Below, piece by piece: positions 23,560 to 31,840 of a DNA stretch of 49,695 nucleotides (position 1 is the stretch's first letter; the number at the start of each line of letters is the position of its first letter). Source of the stretch: JBBTYG01 sp964418085 (GTDB lineage: Bacteria; Patescibacteriota; Minisyncoccia; UBA6257; 2-01-FULL-56-20); assembly GCA_964418085.1 (NCBI GenBank), contig CAYQKB010000001.1, positions 1 through 49,695 of the forward strand. The letters run 5' to 3'. A program made the position numbers and the translations under genes. The notes below the pieces were generated by a model. The model saw only the letters and a program-made list of their open reading frames with translations, searched no databases and was not told the origin of the DNA.

Positions 23560-25989
23560 TTAGTTTCTCCGACGTTTTCTATCCTGATAGAAATTATAGA
23601 GGAGGAGGAGCGTGACAATAATGAGCAAAAGCGTCTTCCAGTCCACGATCCACAGCCAACCATATTTCGACGATAGCTCGATATTAAAATGCACTTCGTT
23701 GTTTTCGCTTACCTCAAACGGCTTGCCCTGATACTCGCCATATCCCGGAGCAATGACGCCGATATAGTAATATCCCTGCGGCACCAAAAATGCGTACGTG
23801 CCGCGCACATCCGTGATCTGCGGATTTTCCTGGTGATAATCGTGCGCCGGCCACAGCTCATATTTGTTATTCGCCGGATTGAGCGTATAGAGCGACACAA
23901 CCGCGCCCGGGATCCGCACCTCCTTGTCTCCCTGCTTTTCAAAAACATACCCCTCCGGATCCACGATGGTGGTAAGCCGGATTTCCCGCGTGCCCACGGT
24001 GGGGTCTTTGTACGAAATGAGTGTGATGATATCGTACTCGCCGTCCACGCGCGGTGCATTGATGGTTGCCGTATAAATGCCGTCGCCATCGGGATCGGTG
24101 TATTCAAATTCCGAAAGCGCGAACCGATCTTCTACCTCTCCGGCCGGAACAGACTCGCCCGCGAGCGTATTGTGGCCAGACACCACTCCTCCGCCATTTG
24201 AAATCGTCTGCGTCGGATTCAAGGCATCCGCCACATTCGCGAGCGTCTTGTTCGCGCCTGCAGACGCCTGCGGGATGGCACCGCGTACCGGATCAATCCC
24301 GCTAGAGGCAGAGGCGCGTCTCGTTGATGAGGAATTTTTGATTCCAGCGCCAGTGTGCGTAGAAATCCCCACCGAGTCACCCTGTAAAGCCTCGCGGCCT
24401 CTAACGGGATCAACTATATAATTCGTCTTCGTTGCACGCACACCAAAATCCGGCACCGCAAAAAATATAGAAGCGGAAAGTTTTTGAAGCGGCAGGCTAT
24501 CCTGCAGAGGTATCTCCCGTATCACCGAAGGAGTGACGGGTGCCGAAGGACCGAAAACAGAAACGGCGTCGGCAAAAAGTTTTCCCACAAGACTACTCGC
24601 CAAAACATTCGGCGGAGCCGCAACTCCTAGCTCTTCTTGCGGCAAGCGCGTCCTCAAAACCAGATATCCCCGAACGGAGAGAGCGGGCGCGCCGGGCTTC
24701 ACGGCAAGGTTAAGCGATGAGCCGACCACCGTCCTGATGGTTTTTTGTAAAATGCCTTGATTGTTGAGTGTAAGTCCGATGGAAAAATCTATTTTCTCGC
24801 CGCCCGTCCGCGCAAAAACAATTTCTTTCGGAATCTGCTGTTTTAATTTCGCGCCCATGCTCGCAAGCGGAATTCCCGACGGGAGCGCGAAATGCCCGGG
24901 CGCGATGCCGACAGACGGTATGCCGGAATTTGTAGAAGTGCCGCCGGAGAGAGCAACCGGCGCAATGCCCGCTGCCTCATGTAAGCCGGGCAGGACAAGC
25001 GTGGCATTCGCCAATTTCGGCAAATCCGTCATGCGCGCGATGCCTACGCCAGAGAGCGTCTGGCCGAATTTCGGAAACTGTTTCACAAGCGCCGCAAATT
25101 CTTTGGGGAGCGGTGCCAGCACGAACGCTCCCATTTCCCGCGCAGAAATCAAGTCAAAAAAACCTCCGAGCGCGAAAGGCGCTTTTTTCGTAAGAAGCTT
25201 TGCGATATCAACCTGCGGCAACGGTTTCTGTTTCGGGAAAAATAAATTACCGAAAAAACTTTGCACCCTCCCCAAAATAGAAAGTAACTGGCCGGGAATC
25301 TGGTTTACGATGCTGGCAGTCCCGCCTCCCGTTCCCGGCCGCGTTCCAGCCGGCGACTGATACGGTGGAGCGATCCCCGTTCCCGAAGGATTCATGAGCG
25401 GCTGTCCGGGCGCACTACTCGTCGCGGCAGGATACGTTGACGTAGTGTAATACCCAGTACCTCCCCCACCGCCCCCGCCATTCGACGTTCCTCCGCCGCC
25501 GTTGTTATTCCCTCCTCCGCCATTTCGAACCGATGCCGGCCGCCAGTCTGTTCTCACGGAACAATTTGTGCAATCGAAACTGATGCTCCCCTTCGGCGTG
25601 GAAGAAACCGCTGCCGAGCCGGCAAAGACACCGGAACTTGAAATGCTAACACCACTAAAACTAATCCATCCCAATTTTTCGCCCCACGCGTAGCCCGATA
25701 AAATTCCGGTTCCGTCGTTCGTCACACCACCCAAAGAAGGACTCAGATTAATCCATCCGTAATTTTCGCTCCACGCGTAGCCTGTAAGCACCGTGTCCGT
25801 AATATGCACATTTCCCCCGCTCGTACCAAAATTCACCCAACCGATGTTACTACCCCACGCGTACTTACTTGTCGCGTCAATCGTGCCATCGGTAGTCGAA
25901 GCAAAAGAAACACGAGCTATACATAGAAATGTAAGCAGAGCGGCTCCCACCGCATACACAAAAAGGAACTTCTTTTTTTGAAATTTCAT
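23560..25989 (-). CDS. Large membrane-anchored surface protein with AWSENxGWIN repeats
   Basis: 809 residues. A signal helix (FLFVYAVGAALLTFLCIARVSFA) is followed by three Trp-rich units (YAWGSNIGWVNFGT, YAWSENYGWINLSP, YAWGEKLGWISFSG), a pair of cysteines (FDCTNCS), a glycine/asparagine-rich linker, about 400 residues of unassigned sequence, and near the C terminus a carboxypeptidase-regulatory-like Ig fold (IPGAVVSLYTL...DVRGTYAFLVPQGYYYIGVIAPGY). A final helix (WLWIVDWKTLLLIIVTLLLLY) and basic tail anchor it. The AWSENxGWIN unit is characteristic of CPR surface proteins as far as I recognise it. It is probably involved in contact with a host cell or in the cell surface layer. Confidence 0.8.
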   Translation of the reverse strand: MKFQKKKFLFVYAVGAALLTFLCIARVSFASTTDGTIDATSKYAWGSNIGWVNFGTSGGNVHITDTVLTGYAWSENYGWINLSPSLGGVTNDGTGILSGYAWGEKLGWISFSGVSISSSGVFAGSAAVSSTPKGSISFDCTNCSVRTDWRPASVRNGGGGNNNGGGGTSNGGGGGGGTGYYTTSTYPAATSSAPGQPLMNPSGTGIAPPYQSPAGTRPGTGGGTASIVNQIPGQLLSILGRVQSFFGNLFFPKQKPLPQVDIAKLLTKKAPFALGGFFDLISAREMGAFVLAPLPKEFAALVKQFPKFGQTLSGVGIARMTDLPKLANATLVLPGLHEAAGIAPVALSGGTSTNSGIPSVGIAPGHFALPSGIPLASMGAKLKQQIPKEIVFARTGGEKIDFSIGLTLNNQGILQKTIRTVVGSSLNLAVKPGAPALSVRGYLVLRTRLPQEELGVAAPPNVLASSLVGKLFADAVSVFGPSAPVTPSVIREIPLQDSLPLQKLSASIFFAVPDFGVRATKTNYIVDPVRGREALQGDSVGISTHTGAGIKNSSSTRRASASSGIDPVRGAIPQASAGANKTLANVADALNPTQTISNGGGVVSGHNTLAGESVPAGEVEDRFALSEFEYTDPDGDGIYTATINAPRVDGEYDIITLISYKDPTVGTREIRLTTIVDPEGYVFEKQGDKEVRIPGAVVSLYTLNPANNKYELWPAHDYHQENPQITDVRGTYAFLVPQGYYYIGVIAPGYGEYQGKPFEVSENNEVHFNIELSSKYGWLWIVDWKTLLLIIVTLLLLYNFYQDRKRRRN

Positions 25990-26120
25990 AATAAAGCTTT
26001 ACTTCATTAGTATACATCTTCATTGTGATACAAAAAACAGAGCTTTTATACACAGTCTCAAACGCGACGTTTTTCTTCTTATTTCTCTCTATCTAGTTGG
26101 CTATTTTTCTTTTTTAATCC

Positions 26121-27347
26121 CTACGTCCCTATCTCCGCCTTCAAAACCTCCACTGCCTTATCAAGCTGCGGATCTTTTTTGTTTTTTATATCGTCGTCGG
26201 TCAGTTTCACCTCGATATCGGGTTTAAGTCCGCCATTTTCCAGAATCCCCCCGCCGGGCAACACCCAGTGGGCAACCGTTATCTTGAGTGACGAGCCATC
26301 AGGCAAAGATTCGAGCTGCTGCACTGTCCCCTTACCAAAACTCGTCTCCCCGATCAATTTTGTTTTTCGCAAATCGCGCAAAGCTCCCGCTAAAATCTCG
26401 GATGCGGAAGCGGACCCTCCGTTCATAAGCACCACCAATGGGAAGTTGGCAAGCGCAGCATTGCCGTTTGCCTTAAATTCCTGAACAACCTTCTCACCGC
26501 GTCCCTGCTCGCTTACGACAAGCGACCCCTTGGGCACAAGCCACCCGGCAAGATCAACCGCAACCTCAAGATATCCGCCCGGATCATTCCGCAAATCAAG
26601 AATCATTCCTTTCGCGCCGCTGGCGATTGCTTTTTGAACTTCACTCGCAAACAATGTGGTCGCGTTCGCGTTGAAACTCTCAAGATGCAGCGAAATGATT
26701 CCTCCCGGAATGGATGTTGTCTCAATGGTGGGAATCGCAATATTTTCCCGAACAAGAGTGAAGTCTTTCGGCTTCTGCCACGTTTCTCGGAAAATAGTGA
26801 GTGTCAGATTCGTTCCGACAGGCCCGCGAATAAGATTAACGGCGGTATCAACTGCCATTCCGTCGGTTGACGAAGCATTGATCTTTATAATCTCATCCCC
26901 AGCGAGAAACCCGGCCCTGCTCGCCGGAGTATCTTTGAGCGGCGCGATGATCACAAGCTGATTTTTCTTAACCCCAAGCTCGGCTCCTATCCCGCCGAAG
27001 TTGCCCTGAATGTCTTCCTGGAATTTTTTACTGTCGGTCGGTGGAAAAAATTCCGAGTAGGGGTCGCCAAGCGAACCAACAAGCCCGTTGATAGCTCCGT
27101 ACACGCGGGCCGTTGGCCCTACGCTGCTGCTTCGCAAATATTCGTCATCAATCGTCTGCCACGCCTGCCAGAAAGTCCCAAAATCAACCATAGCCGGTTT
27201 TCGCGATTCAAGATTATCTACTCCTTGAACAACAATTTTTTTAGGGAACCGTTCGCCAACGCTTACGCCGTATAAAAAGCCGCTGCCCAAAAGTGCGGAA
27301 ACAACGACGAGCGCAACAAAAGCAGCAACTATTTTATTTTTTAGCAT
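26121..27347 (-). CDS. C-terminal processing peptidase (S41 family, CtpA-like)
   Basis: 408 residues from the ATG at 27347; a 20-codon extension upstream gives a poor signal sequence. The helix (IVAAFVALVVVSALLGSGFLYGV) targets it to the membrane or beyond. A PDZ domain (GGIGAELGVKKNQLVIIAPLKDTPASRAGFLAGDEIIKIN) precedes the protease fold, with catalytic Ser in NGGSASASEILAGAL and Lys in GETSFGKGTVQ. S41 proteases trim or degrade exported proteins. It is divergent to the small 90-residue gene, with promoters between them. Confidence 0.93.
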   Translation of the reverse strand: MLKNKIVAAFVALVVVSALLGSGFLYGVSVGERFPKKIVVQGVDNLESRKPAMVDFGTFWQAWQTIDDEYLRSSSVGPTARVYGAINGLVGSLGDPYSEFFPPTDSKKFQEDIQGNFGGIGAELGVKKNQLVIIAPLKDTPASRAGFLAGDEIIKINASSTDGMAVDTAVNLIRGPVGTNLTLTIFRETWQKPKDFTLVRENIAIPTIETTSIPGGIISLHLESFNANATTLFASEVQKAIASGAKGMILDLRNDPGGYLEVAVDLAGWLVPKGSLVVSEQGRGEKVVQEFKANGNAALANFPLVVLMNGGSASASEILAGALRDLRKTKLIGETSFGKGTVQQLESLPDGSSLKITVAHWVLPGGGILENGGLKPDIEVKLTDDDIKNKKDPQLDKAVEVLKAEIGT

Positions 27348-27391
27348 AGACTTAATTTTATCAGAGGAGCAAGCGATACCGCAAGGCCAAC

Positions 27392-27420
27392 TTGAGACAG
27401 AAAGCATAATCCATTAGAAT
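27392..27420 (+). promoter_or_regulatory. Sigma-70-like promoter of the 90-residue gene, sORF and def
   Basis: TTGAGA (27392-27397) and TAGAAT (27415-27420) are 17 bases apart, the ideal spacing. The ATG is only seven bases past the -10 box, so the transcript is nearly or fully leaderless. Confidence 0.65.
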
Positions 27421-27427
27421 ACGGGGA

Positions 27428-27700
27428 ATGGCGACCTACAAAGCCGAATACGTAAAAAAAATCAAAAAACGCGCTACCGAATCGAAAGTATATAAAAAAT
27501 ATCAGCTCATCGGCCTTGAAATCGCAAAGATTTTGGAAGACGAAAGCCATAAATCGCTCTACATAAAACTCGCAAAACAGGGAGACACGGAAAATCTCCT
27601 CCGGCAGGCAAAAGAAGTCAGCGAAAGGCGGAATGTAAAAAACAAAGGCGCATACTTCATGTCCGTCATATATAGCTCAAAACCAGATACAAAAGCATGA
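27428..27700 (+). CDS. Small conserved-looking protein upstream of def
   Basis: 90 residues, basic and helical (MATYKAEYVKKIKKRATESKVYKKYQLIGLEIAKILEDESHKSLYIKLAKQGDTENLLRQAKEVSERRNVKNKGAYFM). I do not recognise a named domain; the LGLEIA-HKSLYIKLAK stretch looks constrained. Its TGA stop overlaps the ATG of the 34-residue frame (ATGA), which is itself followed four bases later by def, so the three are translationally chained. It may bind RNA given its charge; that is a guess. Confidence 0.7.
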   Translation: MATYKAEYVKKIKKRATESKVYKKYQLIGLEIAKILEDESHKSLYIKLAKQGDTENLLRQAKEVSERRNVKNKGAYFMSVIYSSKPDTKA

Positions 27701-27801
27701 ATCCCGTTAGAAAATTAAAAGTCATGATGGATAAACATCAGACAATCAATTTCAAAAATAATCGCTTTAGTAATTACAAAATGCTAGTTTTAATTTTCTA
27801 A
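27697..27801 (+). CDS. 34-residue small protein or leader peptide (MNPVRKL...LIF), copy 2
   Basis: Begins at ATG 27697, overlapping the upstream stop, and ends with TAA at 27801, four bases before the def ATG. The peptide has the same length, ends and several inner residues as the one at 14669-14773 before gpsA. The start codon region pairs with the def start region through the 18-bp inverted repeat, so its translation could control def. The four-base stop/start overlap upstream and the short gap downstream are typical of a real translated frame. Confidence 0.65.
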   Translation: MNPVRKLKVMMDKHQTINFKNNRFSNYKMLVLIF

Positions 27802-27807
27802 CGGGAT
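27701..27807 (+). repeat. 107-bp inverted-repeat element, copy 2 (upstream of def)
   Basis: The ends ATCCCGTTAGAAAATTAA and complement match copy 1 exactly, and the total length is identical. It fills the space between the upstream gene's stop and the def start with no spare base, the last two bases being AT of the def ATG. The centre aligns to copy 1 on the opposite strand with about 60 percent identity by eye. Confidence 0.9.
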
Positions 27808-28333
27808 GAACGACGCCATAGTCACGGTCGGAACAAAAGCGGACGAAAAGTTTTTGAGAAAAAAAACGGCTGCGTTTGACTTCAAAAAATTCTCGAAAAA
27901 GGAAATTGCCGAGCTCATTGCAAAAATGAAGCGGATGATGCGCGCGGCGAAGGGCATTGGGCTTTCGGCAAACCAGATTGGGCTCAAACTCAAGTGCTTC
28001 GTCGCGGAGGTTCCAAACCAGCAGGGAGAGATGAAATTCTACGCAGTATTCAATCCCCGTATTGAAAAATCGGCAGGAGAAAAATTACTTCTCGAAGAAG
28101 GATGCTTGAGCGTGCCGGGAAAATATGGGCATGTCGAACGCTTCGAAAAAGTTAATCTTTCGGGATACGACAAAAACGAGAAACCGATAAAAATAAAAGC
28201 GTGGGGGCTTTTGGCGCACGTCTTTCAGCACGAGGTAGACCATTTGAACGGAATCATTTTTACCGACAAAGCAAAAGACGTTCACGACACGCCAAAAGAA
28301 GAACGTCTCGCGGAGAAAGAGGAGAATAAATAG
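27806..28333 (+). CDS. def: Peptide deformylase
   Basis: 175 residues with all three motifs: GIGLSANQIG (GxGLAAxQxG type), EEGCLSVPG (EGCLS, metal-binding Cys) and HVFQHEVDHLNGIIF (QHExDHLxG, metal ligands and catalytic Glu). It removes the formyl group from new N termini. The C-terminal tail is Lys/Glu-rich. It follows the 34-residue frame after four bases and precedes fmt by 70 bases, so the formylation cycle is encoded together. The ATG lies inside the inverted-repeat arm, an unusual start site that may need coupling. Confidence 0.95.
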   Translation: MNDAIVTVGTKADEKFLRKKTAAFDFKKFSKKEIAELIAKMKRMMRAAKGIGLSANQIGLKLKCFVAEVPNQQGEMKFYAVFNPRIEKSAGEKLLLEEGCLSVPGKYGHVERFEKVNLSGYDKNEKPIKIKAWGLLAHVFQHEVDHLNGIIFTDKAKDVHDTPKEERLAEKEENK

Positions 28334-28403
28334 GAATTATCTAAAAAATTAAAATTCGTATCCGCTTTCTATTTTCTATTATCTAATTACTACTATCTAT
28401 TAT

Positions 28404-29249
28404 ATGAAATATATCTTCTTCGGTACTCCCAAATTTGCGGCAGCAGTCCTTGAAAAATTAATTGCCGCCGGCCTCCCGCCGGCTGCAGTCGTCTGCAATC
28501 CCGATAAACCCGTCGGAAGAAAAAAGGTGATCTCCGCGCCTCCCGTAAAAGAAATTGCCGAAAAACACGGCATCAAAATTCTGCAACCTGAAAAGTTGGA
28601 AGTTAATAGTTTGAAATTACAAGTCGGTGAAGTAGACTTCTTTGTTGTTGCCGCGTATTCTAAAATACTTAAAAAAGAAATTTTGAGCATCCCCCGTCTA
28701 GGAACAGTAGGTGTCCACCCCTCGCTTCTCCCAAAGCACCGCGGGGCATCTCCGATCCAATCGTCCATACTTGAGGGCGACACGGAAAGCGGAGTGACGC
28801 TCTTTTTAATTGACGAAAAAGTAGATCACGGGCAAATTATCGCAAACTTAAAACTGAAAACTGAAAACTTAAAACTGAATTATCTGGAACTTCAAAAAAA
28901 ACTTGCGGAGGTAAGCGGCGATCTTCTTGCCGAAACCCTGCCAAAATTTCTCTCTGGGAAAATAACCCCAAAAGAACAAAACGAAGCGGAAGCAACATAT
29001 ACGAAAAAATTTTCAACCGAAGACGCCTATGTCGAACCAAGCGACCTCGAAAAAGCGCAAAGCGGCGCCAATCCCATAATCGCCGAATCTATAGATAGAA
29101 AAATCCGCGCTTTGAACCCGGAGCCCGGCGTCTGGACAATCCACGACGGCGAGCGCTTAAAACTTCTCGAATCGGAAACGAAAAACGGAGCCCTCCATAT
29201 TCGGAAATTTCAACGAGCAGGGAAAAAACCGCAGTCCGGTATTCTGTAA
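28404..29249 (+). CDS. fmt: Methionyl-tRNA formyltransferase
   Basis: 281 residues. YIFFGTPKFAAAVLEKLI starts the formyltransferase domain; HPSLLPKHRGASPIQSSILEGDTESGVTLFLIDEKVDHGQII has the catalytic Asn/His/Asp region and the SLLPxxRG loop. A shortened C-terminal domain follows (IRALNPEPGVWT). Two stretches (EKLEVNSLKLQVGE and NLKLKTENLKLNYLELQKK) are encoded by simple AAAACTGAAAACTT-like repeats and replace less repetitive sequence in relatives. It formylates initiator Met-tRNA, the partner step to def just upstream. The catalytic core is intact. Confidence 0.93.
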   Translation: MKYIFFGTPKFAAAVLEKLIAAGLPPAAVVCNPDKPVGRKKVISAPPVKEIAEKHGIKILQPEKLEVNSLKLQVGEVDFFVVAAYSKILKKEILSIPRLGTVGVHPSLLPKHRGASPIQSSILEGDTESGVTLFLIDEKVDHGQIIANLKLKTENLKLNYLELQKKLAEVSGDLLAETLPKFLSGKITPKEQNEAEATYTKKFSTEDAYVEPSDLEKAQSGANPIIAESIDRKIRALNPEPGVWTIHDGERLKLLESETKNGALHIRKFQRAGKKPQSGIL

Positions 29250-29268
29250 TCTATTTTCTAAGTACTAT
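29250..29268. repeat. 19-bp repeat between convergent genes, copy 3
   Basis: TCTATTTTCTAAGTACTAT is identical to copies at 15472-15490 and 16046-16064. Here it begins at the base after the fmt stop and runs into the 3' end of the superoxide dismutase gene. Confidence 0.85.
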
Positions 29269-29938
29269 TCTCCATATTCTTTGAAGCTTCTTCCCAATTC
29301 ACCACGCTCCACCATGCTCCGACATAGTCCGGCCGCCGATTTTGATATTTCAAATAATACGCGTGCTCCCACACATCAAGCCCAATAACAGGAATCAATC
29401 CCTGCATGATGGGACTGTCCTGATTCGGCGTCGTAATAATTTTTAATCGCACTCTTTCATTTTTGAGATTTGATTTTTCATTTTTCATTTTTTCTTCTAC
29501 CAGCCACGCCCACCCGCTGCCGAAGACACCCGCCGCCGCGGCGCCAAACTGCTCTGTAAATTTCGCAAAACTTCCGAAAGATTTTGAAATCATCGCGCCA
29601 AGTGCGCCGGTGGCTTCATTTGTTGCGCCAGATGCGCCCGCCGGTTTCATAATCTTCCAAAAGAATGAATGATTGGAGTGTCCCCCGCCATGGTTCCGCA
29701 CCGCAGTTCGAATGTCCGGTGGAAGAGAATCAAGCGAACCCAAAAGCTTCTCAAGCACTTCGAGCTCTGGCTTGCCCGCCAAAGTCTCGACGACGGCGGG
29801 ATGCTTCGCGATAGCCTCATTTAATTTTGTCACATACGTCTGGTGATGCTTGGAGTAATGCAGCTCCATCGTCCGCGCATCAATATACGGCTCGAGGGCA
29901 TCGTACGCATAGGGCAACTGCGGTAATTCAAATTTCAT
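29258..29938 (-). CDS. Superoxide dismutase (Fe/Mn)
   Basis: 226 residues. MKFELPQLPYAYDALEPYIDARTMELHYSKHHQTYVTKLN opens the alpha-hairpin domain with the first His ligand; HGGGHSNHSFFW gives the second; DVWEHAYYLKYQNRRPDYV gives the Asp and last His. It converts superoxide to peroxide and oxygen. Between GSGWAWLV and LKIITTPNQD the chain has about 11 extra residues (EEKMKNEKSNLKNERVR), encoded by an AAAATGAAAAATC-type simple repeat; the insertion lies in a beta-sheet loop and should be tolerated. Metal preference cannot be told from sequence alone. Confidence 0.92.
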   Translation of the reverse strand: MKFELPQLPYAYDALEPYIDARTMELHYSKHHQTYVTKLNEAIAKHPAVVETLAGKPELEVLEKLLGSLDSLPPDIRTAVRNHGGGHSNHSFFWKIMKPAGASGATNEATGALGAMISKSFGSFAKFTEQFGAAAAGVFGSGWAWLVEEKMKNEKSNLKNERVRLKIITTPNQDSPIMQGLIPVIGLDVWEHAYYLKYQNRRPDYVGAWWSVVNWEEASKNMENST

Positions 29939-29977
29939 AGTTTTAATTATTTGTTTGCCTAATTCGACGTTTTAAAT

Positions 29978-30475
29978 TTATTTATTCTTATACTCAATTT
30001 TTATATTGTCGAGGTCCCGCAAGACTAAATTTTCGTAATCTGTACTCGTCACGCCGTTCACGGTCATCACTATTTGATGCGTCGCATCAACTTTGTAATC
30101 GAGAATCTGATCTTTCGTAAAGGTCTGTCCCCACACGGCGAAGAAATCAGAAAGTGTAAAATCCCTCTGCTCCGGCGACTCAACGTGAATCGTTCCCGTT
30201 TCATCGTGCGTATGGATGGGATGCATACAGCTAATGGTGATACCGGTATTCGCCGGAATAGACTGCTCTAAACCGTTTATGATAATCGTAAGATGCGGAT
30301 GGATATGAAACTGGGTATACATGTCGAGCGTACAGCTCATGGCAAGTTCGCGCGTAGTCTGTCCCGTAGTGTTGTGTCCGTTAAAAATGGCCGCAATATT
30401 CCCCCAGCCCAAAAGCACGACCGCGGCGATAACAAGGAACGTTATAATGATGGTTGTTTTACTACTCTTTTTCAT
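29978..30475 (-). CDS. His-rich membrane-anchored protein of unknown function
   Basis: 165 residues. One N-terminal helix (TTIIITFLVIAAVVLLGWG) is followed by an outer domain with clustered ligands: QFHIHPHLTIIINGLEQSIPANTGI, then CMHPIHTHDETGTIHVESPEQRDFTLSDFFAVWG. The five or more His with Cys 47-50 region and Met-adjacent residues suggest metal binding (copper or zinc), but I cannot name the family. The pattern FHIHPHL...HTHDxTGxIHxES...FTLxDFF looks like a conserved domain. It is transcribed alone, near superoxide dismutase, which makes an oxidative or metal stress role possible. Confidence 0.7.
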   Translation of the reverse strand: MKKSSKTTIIITFLVIAAVVLLGWGNIAAIFNGHNTTGQTTRELAMSCTLDMYTQFHIHPHLTIIINGLEQSIPANTGITISCMHPIHTHDETGTIHVESPEQRDFTLSDFFAVWGQTFTKDQILDYKVDATHQIVMTVNGVTSTDYENLVLRDLDNIKIEYKNK

Positions 30476-30566
30476 TGCCTATACAGTATATAAAAAAATA
30501 TAGTCGAGGCAAATCCCGTGAGCGTTGTCATGCACGCCGAGAGATGATAAAGTATTCCAACAAGTT

Positions 30567-30640
30567 TGGGGGATCGTCTAATGGTAGGACAGTGGCCTTT
30601 GGAGCCATCAATCTAGGTTCGAATCCTGGTCCCCCAGCCA
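30567..30640 (+). tRNA. tRNA-Gln (anticodon TTG)
   Basis: A 74-base cloverleaf with CCA encoded. Acceptor TGGGGGA pairs with TCCCCCA, followed by discriminator G and CCA. The anticodon loop CTTTGGA places TTG at 30599-30601. The T-loop GGTTCGAATCC is canonical. The gene lies at the left edge of the defence island. Confidence 0.96.
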
Positions 30641-30731
30641 TCAATACTTATTATCCTAAGACCGAGCGGGGTAAAAGATTGATATCTCCGTACTGCCCAC
30701 GTCATACCGGCTGAGCGCCGTATTCAAGAAA

Positions 30732-30762
30732 GAAAAACCGCCTAACTCAATCGGCGGTTTTT
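30732..30762. terminator. Bidirectional terminator after the tRNA
   Basis: AAAAACCGCC and GGCGGTTTTT form a ten-pair stem with flanking A and T tracts, 90 bases beyond the tRNA. It probably ends the tRNA transcript. Confidence 0.9.
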
Positions 30763-30837
30763 CTTTGCCTACTGGATTGATTTCTTTGGTGAAACCGTAG
30801 TAGATTGTTAGCATATTAAAGACTGTCAACCCCTACT

Positions 30838-31836
30838 ATGGTCAACCCAGAAACACAAAAAATAGCATACTTGTTTGGTGCCGGCGCGACCAGCGCCGAA
30901 CTCTCAAATACTGAGCAAGAGGACGACAAAGACAAGGTCGGCTTATCGGTTGGTGATGTGACAAGGAGAGTTATTATAAAAGCAAAAGCTGACGAAAGTT
31001 TTCTCAAAAACGATAGAATACTTTTGGACCGTGCAGCAGACTCTTCGAATATAGAACTGTTCATAAGTCTCATTGAAAGCAACCACTACGCCTTTGACGA
31101 TGTGTCGGTGATAGTGGATCACCTTAAAGGATTGGTCGAGAAAGACATCAAAAGCATATTAACCAAAGAGCGAACCGATAAGTTTCTCCTTCATAAAGCC
31201 CTCCTTGAACTTCACAAATATAATGAAAAAGAAATTGTCATCGGTTTAATATCGTTAAACTACGATACTGTTTTAGATGAGGCCTACAAGTTATATTACG
31301 GAGAGCCGGACTATAGCTTTTCTTTTCCTAAAGAGAAGCCCGATGAAGCCAAACCCCCATTACTGAAACTTCACGGATCCTTTAGCTGGGATGATGTTGA
31401 AATAAATGGGAGAAAAAGGAAGATTCCCATTATCCCTTTAGGAGTAAACAAAAACTATTTACGATTACCCTATAATTTCATCTGGGGTCGCGCATTGGAA
31501 ATCTTAATAAAATGTGACAAACTACGTGTAATCGGCTGTTCCCTCAGCCAGAACGACATACATCTAATTGACCTATTATTCAAAGCACACCTAGAAAAAA
31601 GAGCCCCCTTCGAGATCGAAATAATAAGCTCCGAAGAAACTGGCCAAGAGATTAAGGGCAAATATGCCTTTTTCCCTAAAATTACCACTGCAGAGAAAAT
31701 TGAAGAAACGCTAATGCCAGATGCAAAAAGAGGTATAAATGTTTTTAAAGAGTGGCTAAAGGCAAAAGGAAGACGAGTATTGAAAGAAGATGCACAAATT
31801 CAAAAAACTACATATTTAAAAGAGATAATATTATAA
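30838..31836 (+). CDS. SIR2-like protein (candidate defence NADase)
   Basis: 332 residues. FGAGAT (residues 13-18) is the nucleotide-binding loop; LNYDTVLDEAY (140-150) carries the conserved N and D; LLKLHGSFSW (175-184) has the catalytic-type His; LRVIGCSLSQNDIHLIDLLF resembles the distal Rossmann segment (GxSxxDxHL). This is the SIR2_2-like branch seen in anti-phage NADases, rather than protein deacetylases, which need a Zn-binding module not found here. It is followed after four bases by a DUF262 gene, a two-gene operon beside a type I restriction system. Function as NAD-depleting effector is inference. Confidence 0.8.
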   Translation: MVNPETQKIAYLFGAGATSAELSNTEQEDDKDKVGLSVGDVTRRVIIKAKADESFLKNDRILLDRAADSSNIELFISLIESNHYAFDDVSVIVDHLKGLVEKDIKSILTKERTDKFLLHKALLELHKYNEKEIVIGLISLNYDTVLDEAYKLYYGEPDYSFSFPKEKPDEAKPPLLKLHGSFSWDDVEINGRKRKIPIIPLGVNKNYLRLPYNFIWGRALEILIKCDKLRVIGCSLSQNDIHLIDLLFKAHLEKRAPFEIEIISSEETGQEIKGKYAFFPKITTAEKIEETLMPDAKRGINVFKEWLKAKGRRVLKEDAQIQKTTYLKEIIL

Positions 31837-31840
31837 GAAA

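Noticed and set aside
23689..24421. Long plus-strand frames opposite the AWSENxGWIN surface protein
   Set aside because: Shadows of a GC-biased coding region; composition is Arg/His-rich and no domain is seen.
28404..29249. Fmt as a pseudogene because of repeat-encoded stretches
   Set aside because: The formyltransferase core motifs and the frame are intact; the stretches lie in variable loops.
30567..30640. tRNA-Gln as integration target of the island
   Set aside because: No duplicated tRNA 3' segment was found near 40.5 kb, and serine recombinases rarely use tRNA genes.
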